A stretch of DNA of 64,000 nt, from positions 3,474,501 to 3,538,500 of the forward strand of contig CM034128.1 of the NCBI GenBank assembly GCA_019914995.1. Reading direction: 5' to 3'. A program made the position numbers and the translations under genes. Under the pieces are notes generated by a model that was not told the origin of the DNA, did no database searches, and saw nothing but the letters and a program-made list of their open reading frames with translations. This document shows positions 10,666 through 21,928 of the stretch, piece after piece (positions within the stretch are counted from its first letter, which is position 1; each line of letters opens with the position of its first letter). The stretch is from Acanthochlamys bracteata (taxonomy: Eukaryota; Streptophyta; Magnoliopsida; Pandanales; Velloziaceae).

Positions 10666-12938
10666 TCAAATGTGGACAGAACTGGTGACAGGATCCTTAT
10701 CAGAATTGACATCGTTGTTTTTTAGAGAGAGGCTTGCAAAATGTGAGTCCAGGCCTCTGCTACTACTTCGAGCATGGATAGGAATTCGCTGCTGCTGTTC
10801 CTGCTGTTGCAGAAAGAGAGCTCGCAAGCGAGCTATCTCACGCTCCAGCATCTCCTGCTGAACTGAAATTTTGAGAAGCAAAAACTATCAAAATCTAGAA
10901 ATTGGAAACAATAATGAGAAGGATCCACTCAAACAAAACCAATGCGTATAATGATCCTATCACAGAAAGAGTTCGCGAAAGTTTCTCCCTAGAGAACTTC
11001 CACAGCTCCATGGACTCTGGTTACTACTCAGAACTAACTAACCCCTACCACCTTCTTTTTCAAGATGTCTTCTAGTACCTAAAGACTCGCTAAATCTCTC
11101 TCAGCCTGCACCTCCATTCTAGGCTCCTTCACCACCTTAGTCTTATTAGCCTGAAGCATGACTGCAAGAGCACCACATCTACCTCAGTCACAACATATAT
11201 GAAGTAATTAAGCATCCATCATGATACTATTTACACATGTAACCACTTAAAGGTCACAATGTTGAATATTTTTGTCCATACACAAACAGCTTGAGCATTT
11301 GTAGGTCAAACAAAATTATCAAGAACACTCTTATAAGCAGCATTTAAGTCCCATATTCTAGAATAGTTTAAATAATTATATTGTAAAAAATCACATCCTA
11401 TCCGACAATCAGCTGCAATCCATTGTTATTAAATACTCTTAAAGAAAGGAAAAATCAAACTGCATACCAAAGAGTATTGCACTTACGCTGTTTTATAAGT
11501 TGCTCCTGAGCTAGACTCTCCACTCGTTGCTTGAGGGTCTTATTCTCTAAGCTAAAAATAAGGTTTTGGCGATCCATAAATTCCAGCTCAGCTGAAACTT
11601 CCATTCCTTCTGCCTTTAGAGTGAAAAAGAGGTCATGAGATGAGAAGTTTCCACATATTCCTAGAATACGATCCTTGATATTGCTGTTAATCTTTATACA
11701 CTTGCCTGTAAAGCTTGAACATTTCTCTCCAACTCAGCAATGTAATGTAGCTTCCTAACACGAGATCGCTGGGCATATTGCCTATAACAGCGAAAAGCTT
11801 AGTCACAGAGATATCACAAAATTGTTTAAGGCATAATAGAAAACAACAAGTTCTTGAATAGGTTCACATCTATACAAACATTTCAGGCTCTTAAAGGAGC
11901 AATGCCACCATAATATCTAGGATTCCAGGGACACCTCACACCTGCAATTGGAGTGCTATACTACTGGATTGAACTACATCTTACTACCAATCCTTTCTAC
12001 TGACAAATTATAAACAAACTATTGAAGCCTTAAATCGTCTATGAATATCATGTGTACTATTGACCATGTGATACTTTACCAGCCTATGTAGGAGAGCTAG
12101 GAATGTGTTTCACGGAAGTAGCAAGAGCAAATCAGTTTGCAACATTAAGTTTGCAAGAAATGGATGGTATAAGTATATCCAGAACAGCAAAACTTCGATG
12201 GCCTAGTTGGTCTACACTTTTGCATTACCAAAAGGCTTAAAGAACTTTACTGAATGTGACTTACTGTTTAGCTCTTTTTGAGTCCATCTCTGACTGAGAA
12301 GTCTTGCCATTAGGAAAATCCTTATTCTCCAATGAATCTTGAACCGATCCACCCTTTTCCTGCTTATGAGCAAAGCCGGCATCTTGAAGTGTGCCCCTAT
12401 CCTTAGGAGAGGGAATACTGTTGTTATATGCTACCATTCCCATGGCAGAGTCCCATACTTTACCCTGGTAAATCCCCTGTACATTCAACTCTGTATTGTA
12501 AGCAGGTCTTTGTCCATTCTTAAGATGATCTAACTCTCGCGAACCCCAGGAGGCAACCGCAGTTACACCCCTATACTTCTGTTCCTCCTGAGCTAAATTA
12601 TCTACATTATTAGGATAAAAGTTAGCTGCATCCATGTAAGCAAAGGAATCACTTGACGAGCGGCGATGGGCTCCCTTCCTCACAGGCGTTTCAGGCTCAT
12701 CGAGTAGTTCATCAAGCCATGAAGGCTGCTCATCAATAATGAAGCTCTCTGATGAAGTGCGCTGGTGTTTTGTGCCCTCTTTCGGCCTGGAGATAACTTT
12801 TGAATCAACATTATGGTTGAAACCATGGTCGGCATAAGATGAAGACATTGTAGGGAAAGGGCCTTTTGGAGGGAGATGGTGATGTTTCCCATTAACTGCT
12901 GAGCTCCGGAAGTTGGAAATAACTCTGGTGTTTGCCAT
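10666..12938 (-). CDS. bZIP-like transcription factor, At4g06598 type, with a non-canonical basic region
   Basis: Coding exons on the minus strand: 12938-12265, 11781-11706, 11613-11487 and 10862-10666, giving 357 residues. Introns 1 and 3 are GT-AG; intron 2 has a GC donor (AG|GCAAGT at 11705-11704). The N-terminal half is Ser-rich and probably disordered (HQRTSSESFIIDEQPSWLDE, HRRSSSDSFAYMD). The basic/zipper region reads KRAKQQYAQRSRVRKL (221-236). Heptad positions follow at L242, L249, V256, M263, L270, L277 and L284, then REIARLRALF and a Gln-rich tail. The layout and wording match plant bZIPs related to bZIP34/61/VIP1, and best the Arabidopsis At4g06598 protein. The Asn of the usual N-x7-R signature is Lys224 here, while Arg232 and the R-x9-L spacing are kept. 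A nuclear role is expected; DNA binding may be altered. An untranslated leader exon ends at 13527. Confidence 0.88.
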
Positions 12939-13426
12939 CTTTATAGTTCAGCTCCAACCTAGATCTACTATAAGAAAATGGAGATATCAACAAATAGTGA
13001 ACTTATACAGAAGTAGCACTTCTAGTACGTCATTGTGAAATAAAAGAATTTGGATGGACAGACAAACACCCAAAAAAATATATGAAAATAGATGGACTCA
13101 ACTCAAGCAATGATGCAGATCACCAATACGATCCACAACTAAAAATTCTGATAAGAACTAGAACCTGAGCAACATGAAGAAACAATGACATTGTCCTCAT
13201 GCTTCATGAGATTGATACAGCCAATGAAACACCTACTACAATCTCAGTAAAAATAGTAAGGAATCTTACAAAAGCAAGTAAACTGTCGCATGCTCGCTAC
13301 TTCTGTAGCTACACAGGTTCGGGGGGAAAAACACATATTCAAAATCTCGAATTCGCTCGCCATACCAATCAACCATCTGCTTCCGTAGATTAAATAACAC
13401 CCTAAATCGGATACAGAAAGCATATA

Positions 13427-13427
<1 letters not shown>

Positions 13428-13457
<30 letters not shown>
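13428..13457. repeat. 30-nt poly(A) tract in the bZIP leader intron
   Basis: Thirty consecutive A residues on the plus strand (poly-T in the transcript). They lie inside the probable 5' UTR intron of the bZIP gene, between the donor at 13526 (CTG|GTGAGTAT on the minus strand) and the ATG exon. Such a tract is length-unstable. It could be a retroelement tail remnant or simple slippage. Confidence 0.8.
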
Positions 13458-13458
<1 letters not shown>

Positions 13459-13526
13459 GAAAAACTCGAAAAAACACCAAACGAGAAAATCAAACACGCG
13501 TGACATATGAGCTAGAATATACTCAC

Positions 13527-13727
13527 CAGATCCGGCGCACCGGTTTCCTATCGCTTCCTTATTCACCAGAGACTCCAATTCGTTCCCACTTCAAACGAGA
13601 GCGAAGAATTTGAAAATTAGAATCGAAGGAGAAGCAGAAGAAGAGAACGAGAGGAAGAGGGAAGAAAGAAATAAATGGGAAGAGTGGAACAATTGGGCAT
13701 GAGATGGCCTGATCTATTTATGTTTGT
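13527..13727 (-). promoter_or_regulatory. Untranslated leader exon and core promoter of the bZIP gene
   Basis: Read on the minus strand, 13680-13527 is pyrimidine-rich (TTCTTCCC, CTCTTCCTCTCG, CTTCTTCTGCTTCTCC) and ends at a strong splice donor CTG|GTGAGT. This is typical of a plant 5' UTR exon. About 40 nt upstream is an AT-rich box (CATAAATAGAT, about 13710-13720) that could be the TATA element. The transcription start itself cannot be read from sequence. Confidence 0.5.
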
Positions 13728-15826
13728 TAATTTAAATATTAATTATGATTTTTAGCCCTCTTCTAGTCTTCTTTCGGAATCATTTCGTGTTGCTAGCTTT
13801 TTGCTTCGCTGTACAACAGTTATTGCTGTAGTTCGTGCTCTCCTGCTATACTTAGAAAAGCAATTAATTTAGTTAACTATATTTATTATGACAAATTAAC
13901 AGATCTATTTTAATCTTACGAGCAATTATTCATTAATAATTAATTAGTTAATGATTAATATTTTAATTGATTTTGATTACAACCCGACAATAAACTACCA
14001 GTAACAACAAAATAACCCGTCACGTTACATAGCACATAGGGTCGACGGCTAACAGTGGTGTACAAAAACGTAGGACCCACACTGTAAAGCTTTTGCTGGG
14101 CTGTTGTTGTCGCTGCTACCGTTGTTATGTCGCTGGTGTGTTCCGTTTCTTCGTTTGTTGATCGGTCTAAACTTGGGTTAGGTTTTGTTTTCTAGGGCTT
14201 GGTCGAGAAGAGGGACCAAGGTAGAGGCATGTGGAGAGGGTAACCGCGGTGGTGGTGGAGGAAAGGGTTGGTGATCTGCTTGCGTTTGTTTGTGATGAAT
14301 ATTTGTTCTGTTTTTCAGGTTCTAGCAATTCCAGATCAACAACAATATATCCAGCATTCATTGCGAATACTCTTAAAGGGCCTTGTAAAGATTGGGAAAA
14401 GAAAATATCATACCATCAAAAGAATGATACTTCTTCTTTGGTCCGTGAATTGGGTTGCTATATACTTATATAGTACGAGGCTTGCACGACTATGAAATAG
14501 GAGTTGACACGTGTACTGGAATACGTATGTGCATTACGTATAGTACTTCGATATTATCAGAAGAACACTTGTGAGAGTTTCTTTTTCCTTTTCTAAGACT
14601 GTATAGTTATTATTAAATAAACGACTTGATGCAATTAGTTTGTTGGTAGTTGAGATTTTCATGTCCTAAAATATGAATGAAGGAAGCGACAAAAGGCTCC
14701 TATAGAGTCGGTGGTTTTCACGTTATCATACAGCCGACCATGGCTTCTAATATCCTCCTGGTCAACCATAAGACGCGTTGACCACTTGTCAAAAGGTCAA
14801 TACAACTCACTCGATTTTCATGGACCGGCCCACCTATGAAATCGGTTGCAGCCTTACCCAACTGAAATTTATTAAAGCCCGTTGGACAGTTATGAGTTAC
14901 CCACTTTTATGGTAAAAAGTTAATATCATTTTACGATATAGGTATTATAACTGTATACGAATCGAAGTAGTTCTGTTCGTAGAAAACTAAGGATCTCTTA
15001 TACAAATTAATAGGACTGTTCCTGCAAATATTTTACCACTACCTCCTTCTATGCTCTGCAACCAAAACAAAACCAGAAATCACGGCACCGAAACAGAATT
15101 TGTGAGCGAAAACAACTCATCTCCACCGCCTTCGACGGCACGATGACATCACCATCATCGGTTATCCGTCTGGCTGCGCAATGGAGCATGCGGCGCCCGA
15201 AATTAACGGCTGAGATAGACTCGATCCATGCAGAACATGAGCGGGGATAATTGAACACGGTGAACAGTTCGGGACTGTTCCACACTGTCTCGCCGGAGAA
15301 AAATGTCGGTGCAATACTTGTGGACACAGCAACACGGCCATGATGTCGGCATTGCTCACGCGGACATTCCTGTCACTGACATCTAAATTTTAGAATTGTC
15401 TTATCTTTTATCTTTTGCTAGGATGTTGTTAAGATGCTGGCCTATGAAGACCCATCACAATCATGTGTAGGCTACCTTCTTGACATGCTGCAGCGTGAGT
15501 ATGTTGCAAAATATGAAAATCTTTTTCAATTTTATTCACCAATCATTCAATATAATCATTCACTATAAATATATACATAAACTTTTTATAATATTAAATA
15601 AAAAAATTTAAAAAAAAAAATATTTAATATATCTTAAAATATTTAAAATAATTATGTATTGACTAACTATCAACCGTAGATTCCGTAAGTGCAGATATTC
15701 TGTCTACAAACCAGACTTGAATGCTCATCCCTGAAAAGCTGCTAAGGCAGCTTACTGGCGTGCGGCTCGAAAAGAAGGACATTTTGATTAGGAGAAAGGA
15801 GAAGCATTTTATCTCCACAGAGAGAA
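13728..15826. other. Intergenic, with unassigned exon-like relics
   Basis: No complete gene was recognised. Several stretches look exon-like. About 14320-14490 follows a TTTTTCAG acceptor and is open (VLAIPDQQQYIQHSLRILLK). About 15060-15240 is open for over 60 codons (contains SSVIRLAAQWSMRRPKL). At 15305-15382 a frame reads QYLWTQQHGHDVGIAHADIP. At 15422-15494 an AG...GT-bounded segment reads KMLAYEDPSQSCVGYLLDML. I do not recognise these families; they may be relics of one degraded gene. Confidence 0.35.
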
Positions 15827-15829
15827 GTA

Positions 15830-16725
15830 CACTACTATATTAAACACCTTCACTGACTGACACAAATAGTCAACAAATTATTAAATTCAGTCGGCAAAGC
15901 TAAATATCGACTGAAAAGTATGCAGTCGGTAACTAGTCATCAATTCGAGATTGGTAAACCATTTGCTGACTAACTGAATAAGTTAGTTGGCATAGAACAG
16001 TAAATTACTGCGGAGGAGTGTAGTCGCAAATTACCGACTGAAGTCGCAGTCGGAAACCTTATCGACTGAAGTTGTAGTCGGTATTTACCGACCGTCCTGC
16101 TCGTCGATATTTTGTCATCTACAGCCGCAGTTGGTATTTACCGACTAAGTGGCAGTCAGTATTTGTCGATTGAGATGTTAGTCGGTATGTTACGACTGTT
16201 ATCTTCGTCGGTATTTATCGATTTGTATCGTTGTCGGTAATTACCGACTGCTTGCTAGTCGGTATTTGCTGACTACTGCTTCGATCGGTAATTTATACAA
16301 ACTTTTGCCGACCGTCTTTGTAGTCGGTAAACCATCAAGCTACTACTACATTAAACAAATTCACCGACTGACATAAATAGTCGGCAAACCATCAAGCTTC
16401 ACCGATTGTACATTGCTGAGCCAAATGAGCTGCTTTAATTTGCTTACACTAACTGTACATTACTGAGCTAGTCGGTAACTGTTATAAGTTAACGATTGAA
16501 AATTGATATAGTTACCGACGGATTTATAAAAACAGTCAGTAGGAAGCCGACTAGCTAACCTGAGTTGGTAATTTATAATAATTACCGACTGAAAGTGTAT
16601 TCAGTCGGTAGTTGTATTCAATTTACCGATTGAAATAAACTTAGTCGGTAATTGATAAAGTTAGCGACTGAACTTGTTTTGGTCGGTGATATTCTGAGTC
16701 GGTAATGATAAATTTTGTAGTAGTG
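15830..16725. mobile_element. Non-autonomous CACTA (En/Spm) element with 3-bp target duplication
   Basis: An 896-bp element begins CACTACTATATTAAAC and ends GTAGTAGTG, so CACTACTA and TAGTAGTG form the terminal inverted repeat. GTA flanks both ends (15827-15829 and 16726-16728), the 3-bp duplication expected for CACTA transposons. The whole body is packed with both orientations of a subterminal word, (A)GTCGGTAA / TTACCGACTG, the kind of repeat bound by the element's transposase in this superfamily. No transposase reading frame is present. A second, internal copy of the 5' end (CTACTACATTAAACAAATTC) lies at about 16341. Confidence 0.92.
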
Positions 16726-16728
16726 GTA

Positions 16729-18210
16729 CAACCGGTCAGGAGCAGAAAGTCCAATAAGTCTTGACTTGTTTATGTAGCTGTGACATAAATCGGATTTATC
16801 CAGGTTATTAATAGTTTAGGTTGCATCTACAGGAAGATTGTGCTATTGTTTCAAAGGCATGCTGTGAATCGCCATAGTGAATAACAAGGATGCTTTCGAG
16901 TAGCATTTCATTTGTACATTCAAACATGTCTATAGAAAAGCCGGCATAGCTATTAATTAGTGCTGTGCTTGTGCCGGCTGATTCTTAGTTGGCATAGATG
17001 GTAGCAAGCTGATGCCCGTTCTAGATTGTAACATGATGTGGCTTGTGGTTCAGTTCTGTAAATGGAAAGCTTGGCTTGTTTCTTTGGATAATTTAAATTT
17101 AGCTTATCATGATTGATGCAGATGTTTGTTGCTATGAATGGTCTGTGTTGTCGCTGAATCAAAAACCTGGAATATAGGCTTTCTCCGAAGTACATGCGTC
17201 TCTGACTATGCTGATCGTGCAACAACGAATCCATTTAGATGTTGAGCTCGTTCAAAATTGGTACAACCAGTACTCGTTTAATAACAATTTTATTCAACCA
17301 AAATCGCAGCTGCATTTTCAATCGTTTATTTGAGTGTCATAATACACGATCTTTTCTTCTAGCATTAAAAAGAGAACACCATTTTTCTACCGGATGGAAT
17401 TTCCAGTTCTGGCAGCTACAGCTGCTCACTTTGCCAAGGAGAATTGTGAAACTATGCGACAAGAAAATTACTAATAGCAATAAAGCAAGAACAAGAACAA
17501 GACGACGGTTTTAGGAAAGCCAGACATACCTTTCGATTTCTGAGATAAGCAAACATCGGGTCGCCTAATTAAGTTGTAACAATAGCTCTATTGCGTCCAA
17601 AGGATTGTGTTCTTACAGAAGGATAACGATCAACTAAAGGACGTGCAAAATTTTACTTTTTTAAACTCTTTTTAATATAAAATAAATAAATTTTTAAAAT
17701 AAATTTTTTTATCAAAATTTTATTTTAAATTTATTTTTAAAACTTACTATTAATATAAAATTTATATGAACATTTACTTTATTCAATATTTTTTATTTTT
17801 TATTTTATTTTTATAATTTCTTTTAAAAAAAAAATTTATTCCAAAATAAATACCACCTTTGCATCAGCTGCATCTTTGCCGTCGCTCTCATGCATCCTGA
17901 TCACTAAACAACCAAGAGCCTCAAGTTAGGTTGACCATTTATAAATTAACCTATTTCAAAATGGATTACTTCATTAACTTTAATCTTCAATCCAACTTGT
18001 TTCATTATATTTCAGCCAACATTGTGTTTAAAAATTGTTCTGCTAACCAAATCCACCAATAATAAATTAACCAAGTCATTCGTTTGTCAGCTCAAATCCA
18101 ACTAACCGAAAACAAAAAGAAGCAACAATTTGAAAGAAGATGTTTATAGCCCCTAATGACATGTTTAATTAACGAAAATTTTAATTAGTAACAACAAAGA
18201 GAGAGTGGTC
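16729..18210. other. Intergenic; promoter side of the first ATL gene
   Basis: No recognisable gene. The open frames at 16953-17234 (minus) and 17239-17514 (plus) lack known motifs. An AT-rich block at 17640-17860 resembles the MITE interiors elsewhere in the window. The last few hundred bases should contain the promoter and 5' UTR of the RING-H2 gene at 18211. Confidence 0.4.
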
Positions 18211-18795
18211 ATGCTCTCCACACAAAAATCACAGACCACGAAACCATCTCAACCCATGAACAACACCGGAGTTCATTTTCCGGCAGAATCTCCTGGGTTC
18301 GCCAATGAGACCTACCATCCTAGCTCCGGCTACCGCATAGGCGTAACTGTTGGTGTTCTTATCCTCACCGTTGCTGCTGCCATAGTTGCTTTCCTAATGG
18401 TTACAGCAATTCTTGTGGCGCTAGTTTCCTACTTCACCGGTTTGCAGACACCAACGTTCCTGATCAGGCCAGCAATCGCAGCTGAAGAACGTGCAACTAC
18501 TGAAGGAATCGACGAAGCAGTGTTAGCCAGTTTTCCCAAAATTGTCTACAAGAAACAGAACGATGATGGCGGCAGCGGAGAGATTTGTTGCTCGATATGT
18601 TTAGCTGAGTATAAGGATGACGAGGTTCTACGGCAATTACCGGAGTGCGGGCACCGGTTTCATCTCGACTGTGTTGATTTGTGGTTGCGGTCGCATGCTA
18701 CGTGTCCGGTTTGTCGGCAAAGGTCCCCTGCACTGTCGCCATTTGCAGACGTCACGCCGACGGATCAACGGCAAATGACAGAATTACTTGTTTAA
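18211..18795 (+). CDS. ATL-type RING-H2 finger E3 ubiquitin ligase
   Basis: Intronless, 194 residues. The open frame extends upstream only to a GTG, so the ATG at 18211 is the start. An N-terminal hydrophobic segment (about 43-74, VGVLILTVAAAIVAF) should anchor the protein in a membrane. A GLD-like motif follows (GIDEAVLASFPKIVY, about 99-113). Then comes a complete RING-H2 domain with C127, C130, C146, H148, H151, C154, C165 and C168, and the conserved Pro and Trp residues (LPECGHRFH, CVDLWL). TM, GLD and RING-H2 in that order define the plant ATL family of membrane-bound E3 ligases; the wording is closest to the ATL67-70 subgroup. The substrate is unknown. A second, diverged ATL gene lies 1.8 kb downstream on the same strand. 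Confidence 0.9.
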   Translation: MLSTQKSQTTKPSQPMNNTGVHFPAESPGFANETYHPSSGYRIGVTVGVLILTVAAAIVAFLMVTAILVALVSYFTGLQTPTFLIRPAIAAEERATTEGIDEAVLASFPKIVYKKQNDDGGSGEICCSICLAEYKDDEVLRQLPECGHRFHLDCVDLWLRSHATCPVCRQRSPALSPFADVTPTDQRQMTELLV

Positions 18796-20552
18796 TGTAT
18801 AAATATGTAAAATTAATTTTCATATGGAATGCACAGTTTTTTTTACATGTAATTACAATGGCAAAACCAGAGTGTTTTGTTACATTATTATTTTTCATTG
18901 AATATTGGATCATTTCTTCTTGTTGAAAAGGCAAATTTAGAATTTGATAGTGTTAAAAAAATTAATGTAAATAAAACTATACTGATTTAGTTGGTAAAGC
19001 TACGTCAATATCTGAGCCACCACTAGAAATATAGTTAAATTCAGTTAAGCGTCAGACAAAAACAGAGCTACGCAACTAACATAAACCTATATGAAGTTAA
19101 TATTAGCACGCTGTTGACATTAAAATTCATTACATAAGATCGTTCTAATATAAATTCTTTAGAAATTCTTATAAGATCAACATGACACCATTAATATTAT
19201 TATTATGATTTCGTTATCTGTTCTGCTTTTCATCAACATTTCTTTTCTTTCAGGCTATCAACGTTTATTCAAGTCCACTTCTTTCACAGTGACCGTGTTA
19301 CAACCTGAAAAAGAACAGAATTATACAGGACAAGATCAACAGAGATACGAAAGAAATTATTACCGACACTGTTTGATCTGTTAGATATTGAATAAAAATA
19401 AGCAACAGAACAACCTCGGAGGCAAATTCGGTACTCAGTCAGTAAACTGTTTTGTATGTTTAAAATTACTTTTGAAATAAAAATTTTTAATAAAAAATAT
19501 TTCATTTTTAAAAATAAAGTTTATTTTTTGACTCAAAAAGTTAATAAATATAAATAACATGAATTTTCTATTATTTTAAAATTTTAAATAAATTCTCAAA
19601 ATATTTTATAAAAATATATTTAAAAAATATAACTTAAAAATTAAAAAATTGTTTTCTGACAATGCTGTGAAAAGTTATCTTTTTAAAATAAATAATATTT
19701 TTTATTTTAAGAAAATAAGTTTTATTATTTATCGAGAAATTAATAATTAACATACATAATAATAAATTTTATAATATATAATTTTTTCTATGTTTTAAAA
19801 TTTTAATTTGTTTAAATATTATAAAAAATTATTTAAAAATATCAATTTAATCTAAAATACAATGTCAGACACACCCTCAGATTTATAGTTGCCGCAACAA
19901 CAAGGTGGCAGTCACCGTCAGTTTCATCATCTTCACCTGTCATCTTCGTCTTCTTCATCTGTGCTGCGGCGTTCCTAGCTCGTCCCTGCGATATTTCTAC
20001 TAAAGTTGCTTCGCTGGAGCAAACAAAAATAGATCTGAAGTGATTCATAATTTCATATTTAAGTCGTGGAATCATATACGTAAAGTTCTAAGTTAAAAAA
20101 TGCATGAACAAAACCACTTGATTCAAAATTTTAAACGGATGATTGAGAATTGATTTTGCTATCTATGATATTTCTAATAGACACTCGATAAGTTGCATTC
20201 ACCGTAAGTTTCCTGACTACAAGAACTTGCTGTGAATTTCTTGATACATTTTGATGAATATCACATGTTTTAACATTACTTGGAAGTGAATCAAATTACG
20301 GAACCTGGCAACTTTTCACTAGTTGTCACATATATAAAATATTTTGGAACAAGCCAATGTTTTATTATTTAGTTGACCTTTCAAATTATATTATTTTAAA
20401 CTCAAGATAAAGTTATTTTTGTTTTAATCAAGCTTCTCCCCCTTCAGATACAGCCTGCCTCAAAAACTTTATTCAGCAAATTCACACACCAAAAAAAAAA
20501 AAAAAAAAAGCAGCCTTATTGCAAAAAGTTTTTATACCGATCGAACTTTTCG
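18796..20552. other. Intergenic between the two ATL genes
   Basis: 3' flank of the first ATL gene, then very AT-rich DNA (19440-19860), then the upstream region of the second ATL gene with an A-tract near 20492. The minus open frames at 19284-19505 and 19842-20075 show no known motif. Confidence 0.45.
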
Positions 20553-21026
20553 ATGTATCCTGGCACTCCGAGAAGCGTCCTGGTCACAGTCGCCATAATC
20601 GTCGTCTGTTTGCTTGGTTTGGTTCTTCTAATATTCATCCTCTCTACATGCGGTTTTGTCCATGAACCGGCAGCACCTGATCTCCCGCCAAACCGTTGGC
20701 GGCGGTGGAGACGCAGAACTGCGTCCGCAGCTGCCGTTCAGCTCGAAGAAGTTGAGAACGGGATCGACGACGCTGTTCTTGATAAATATCCAGAAGTTCT
20801 ATACAAACCGGTTGAAGGCCATGGATCAAGTAGCTGCTTTATATGTTTGGTTGAGTTCAAGGAGAACGAAGAGATACGGGTGTTGCCGGAATGCGATCAC
20901 CGGTTTCATGTAAAGTGCGCTGACTCCTGGTTGAAGACACATAGTTGTTGTCCGGTATGTCGCCGGAATCAACAGGCAGTTGTGCCGGAGCCGGTTGTTA
21001 AAGATGTCACGGCGTTGACAAACTAG
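20553..21026 (+). CDS. ATL-type RING-H2 finger E3 ubiquitin ligase (second copy)
   Basis: Intronless, 157 residues from the ATG at 20553. A transmembrane segment lies near the N-terminus (about 8-31, VTVAIIVVCLLGLVLLIFIL). A basic stretch follows (RWRRWRRR, 48-55), then the GLD-like motif (GIDDAVLDKYPEVLY, 70-84) and a complete RING-H2 domain: C95, C98, C114, H116, H119, C122, C133 and C136. The protein shares the ATL layout with the gene at 18211 (for example LPEC-HRFH-C and CPVCR). It differs strongly outside the RING and is shorter at the N-terminus, so any tandem duplication is old. It should be a membrane-anchored E3 ligase; the target is unknown. Confidence 0.9.
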   Translation: MYPGTPRSVLVTVAIIVVCLLGLVLLIFILSTCGFVHEPAAPDLPPNRWRRWRRRTASAAAVQLEEVENGIDDAVLDKYPEVLYKPVEGHGSSSCFICLVEFKENEEIRVLPECDHRFHVKCADSWLKTHSCCPVCRRNQQAVVPEPVVKDVTALTN

Positions 21027-21928
21027 CTAGCTAAGCTAGCTGGATTGGTTCTAGTCATGTATTGATTTTGACTTTTTTAATTACGATATAAGGTTTTTCT
21101 TTTTGTTTGTATGTAATGGTCATATACATGCTGTAGTTAATTTTTTGTTTTGTTCTGAAATGAGATGTGTTGGTCTCGTCTATTGTTGTTATCTAATTTC
21201 AAGATCATATTTGTTTATGTAAGCACTTGAATTAAACATAAATAGTGCTCAAGTTTTTGGTCTAACATAATTTAGCTTTTCACTTTAGATAGTCTATTAT
21301 AGTTCTAGTTATCTGTTAAAATAAATCTGTTTTTTATTATTTTGCTTGTAGAAGCACTAGTTCGTTAGTAATATGTAGAAAGTGTAGGCATCAAATTATC
21401 AGAGAGAACTTAGATTTTCTTTTAATAAAAAGTTTAATTTAAGACTATAAAACAAAGAAAAGAATAGTGATATATATACCGCAGATAACAAAATTTTAAT
21501 TAATTATTGATAGATTTTTAGTAATTTAATTTGTATAAAATTGGTATTTTATCTATTTATCTTTATATTGGATAGAACCTTTTCAAGATGTAGCTATAAA
21601 AAATAAGTAAATTATTAATTTGGTTAATAAACAATGTTCCCAGTTGACCAATAACGTTTTCCAATTTGACTATCCGATCAAGCCCGTTTTCTGTAGCAAC
21701 TTTTCCAAGGCCCAGCAGTAATAAATGTTGAAAATTTCAATAAGAACAAGACAAATTAGAAGTTTTCATTAAACACCCCAAATTAATGTTATACTACATA
21801 TCACTACACAAGTAAACCCAAAAGGGCCAAAGCCGCCAAACCACCGGTTTTTCTTCTTCGTTCTGTTCTTCTAAAACCCTAGAAGAGAAACAGAGGAAGA
21901 CCCGAAAGACCTCACTCATTGTTCTCTC
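21027..21928. other. Intergenic; promoter of MORF1
   Basis: 3' flank of the second ATL gene followed by the MORF1 promoter and leader. The leader holds a telo-box and, further up, a GGCCCA word (21709-21714; TGGGCC on the other strand). Both motifs are common upstream of plant genes for translation and mitochondrial functions. No other gene seen. Confidence 0.5.
21874..21881 (+). promoter_or_regulatory. Telo-box (AAACCCTA) in the MORF1 leader
   Basis: The octamer AAACCCTA sits 48 bp before the ATG of MORF1, within CTTCTAAAACCCTAGAAG. Telo-boxes near the transcription start are a known feature of plant genes for the translation apparatus and organelle biogenesis. The role here is inferred. 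Confidence 0.5.

Noticed and set aside
10350-10712. 120-codon minus-strand frame with hydrophobic stretches
   Set aside because: Overlaps the last coding exon and 3' UTR of the bZIP gene in another frame.
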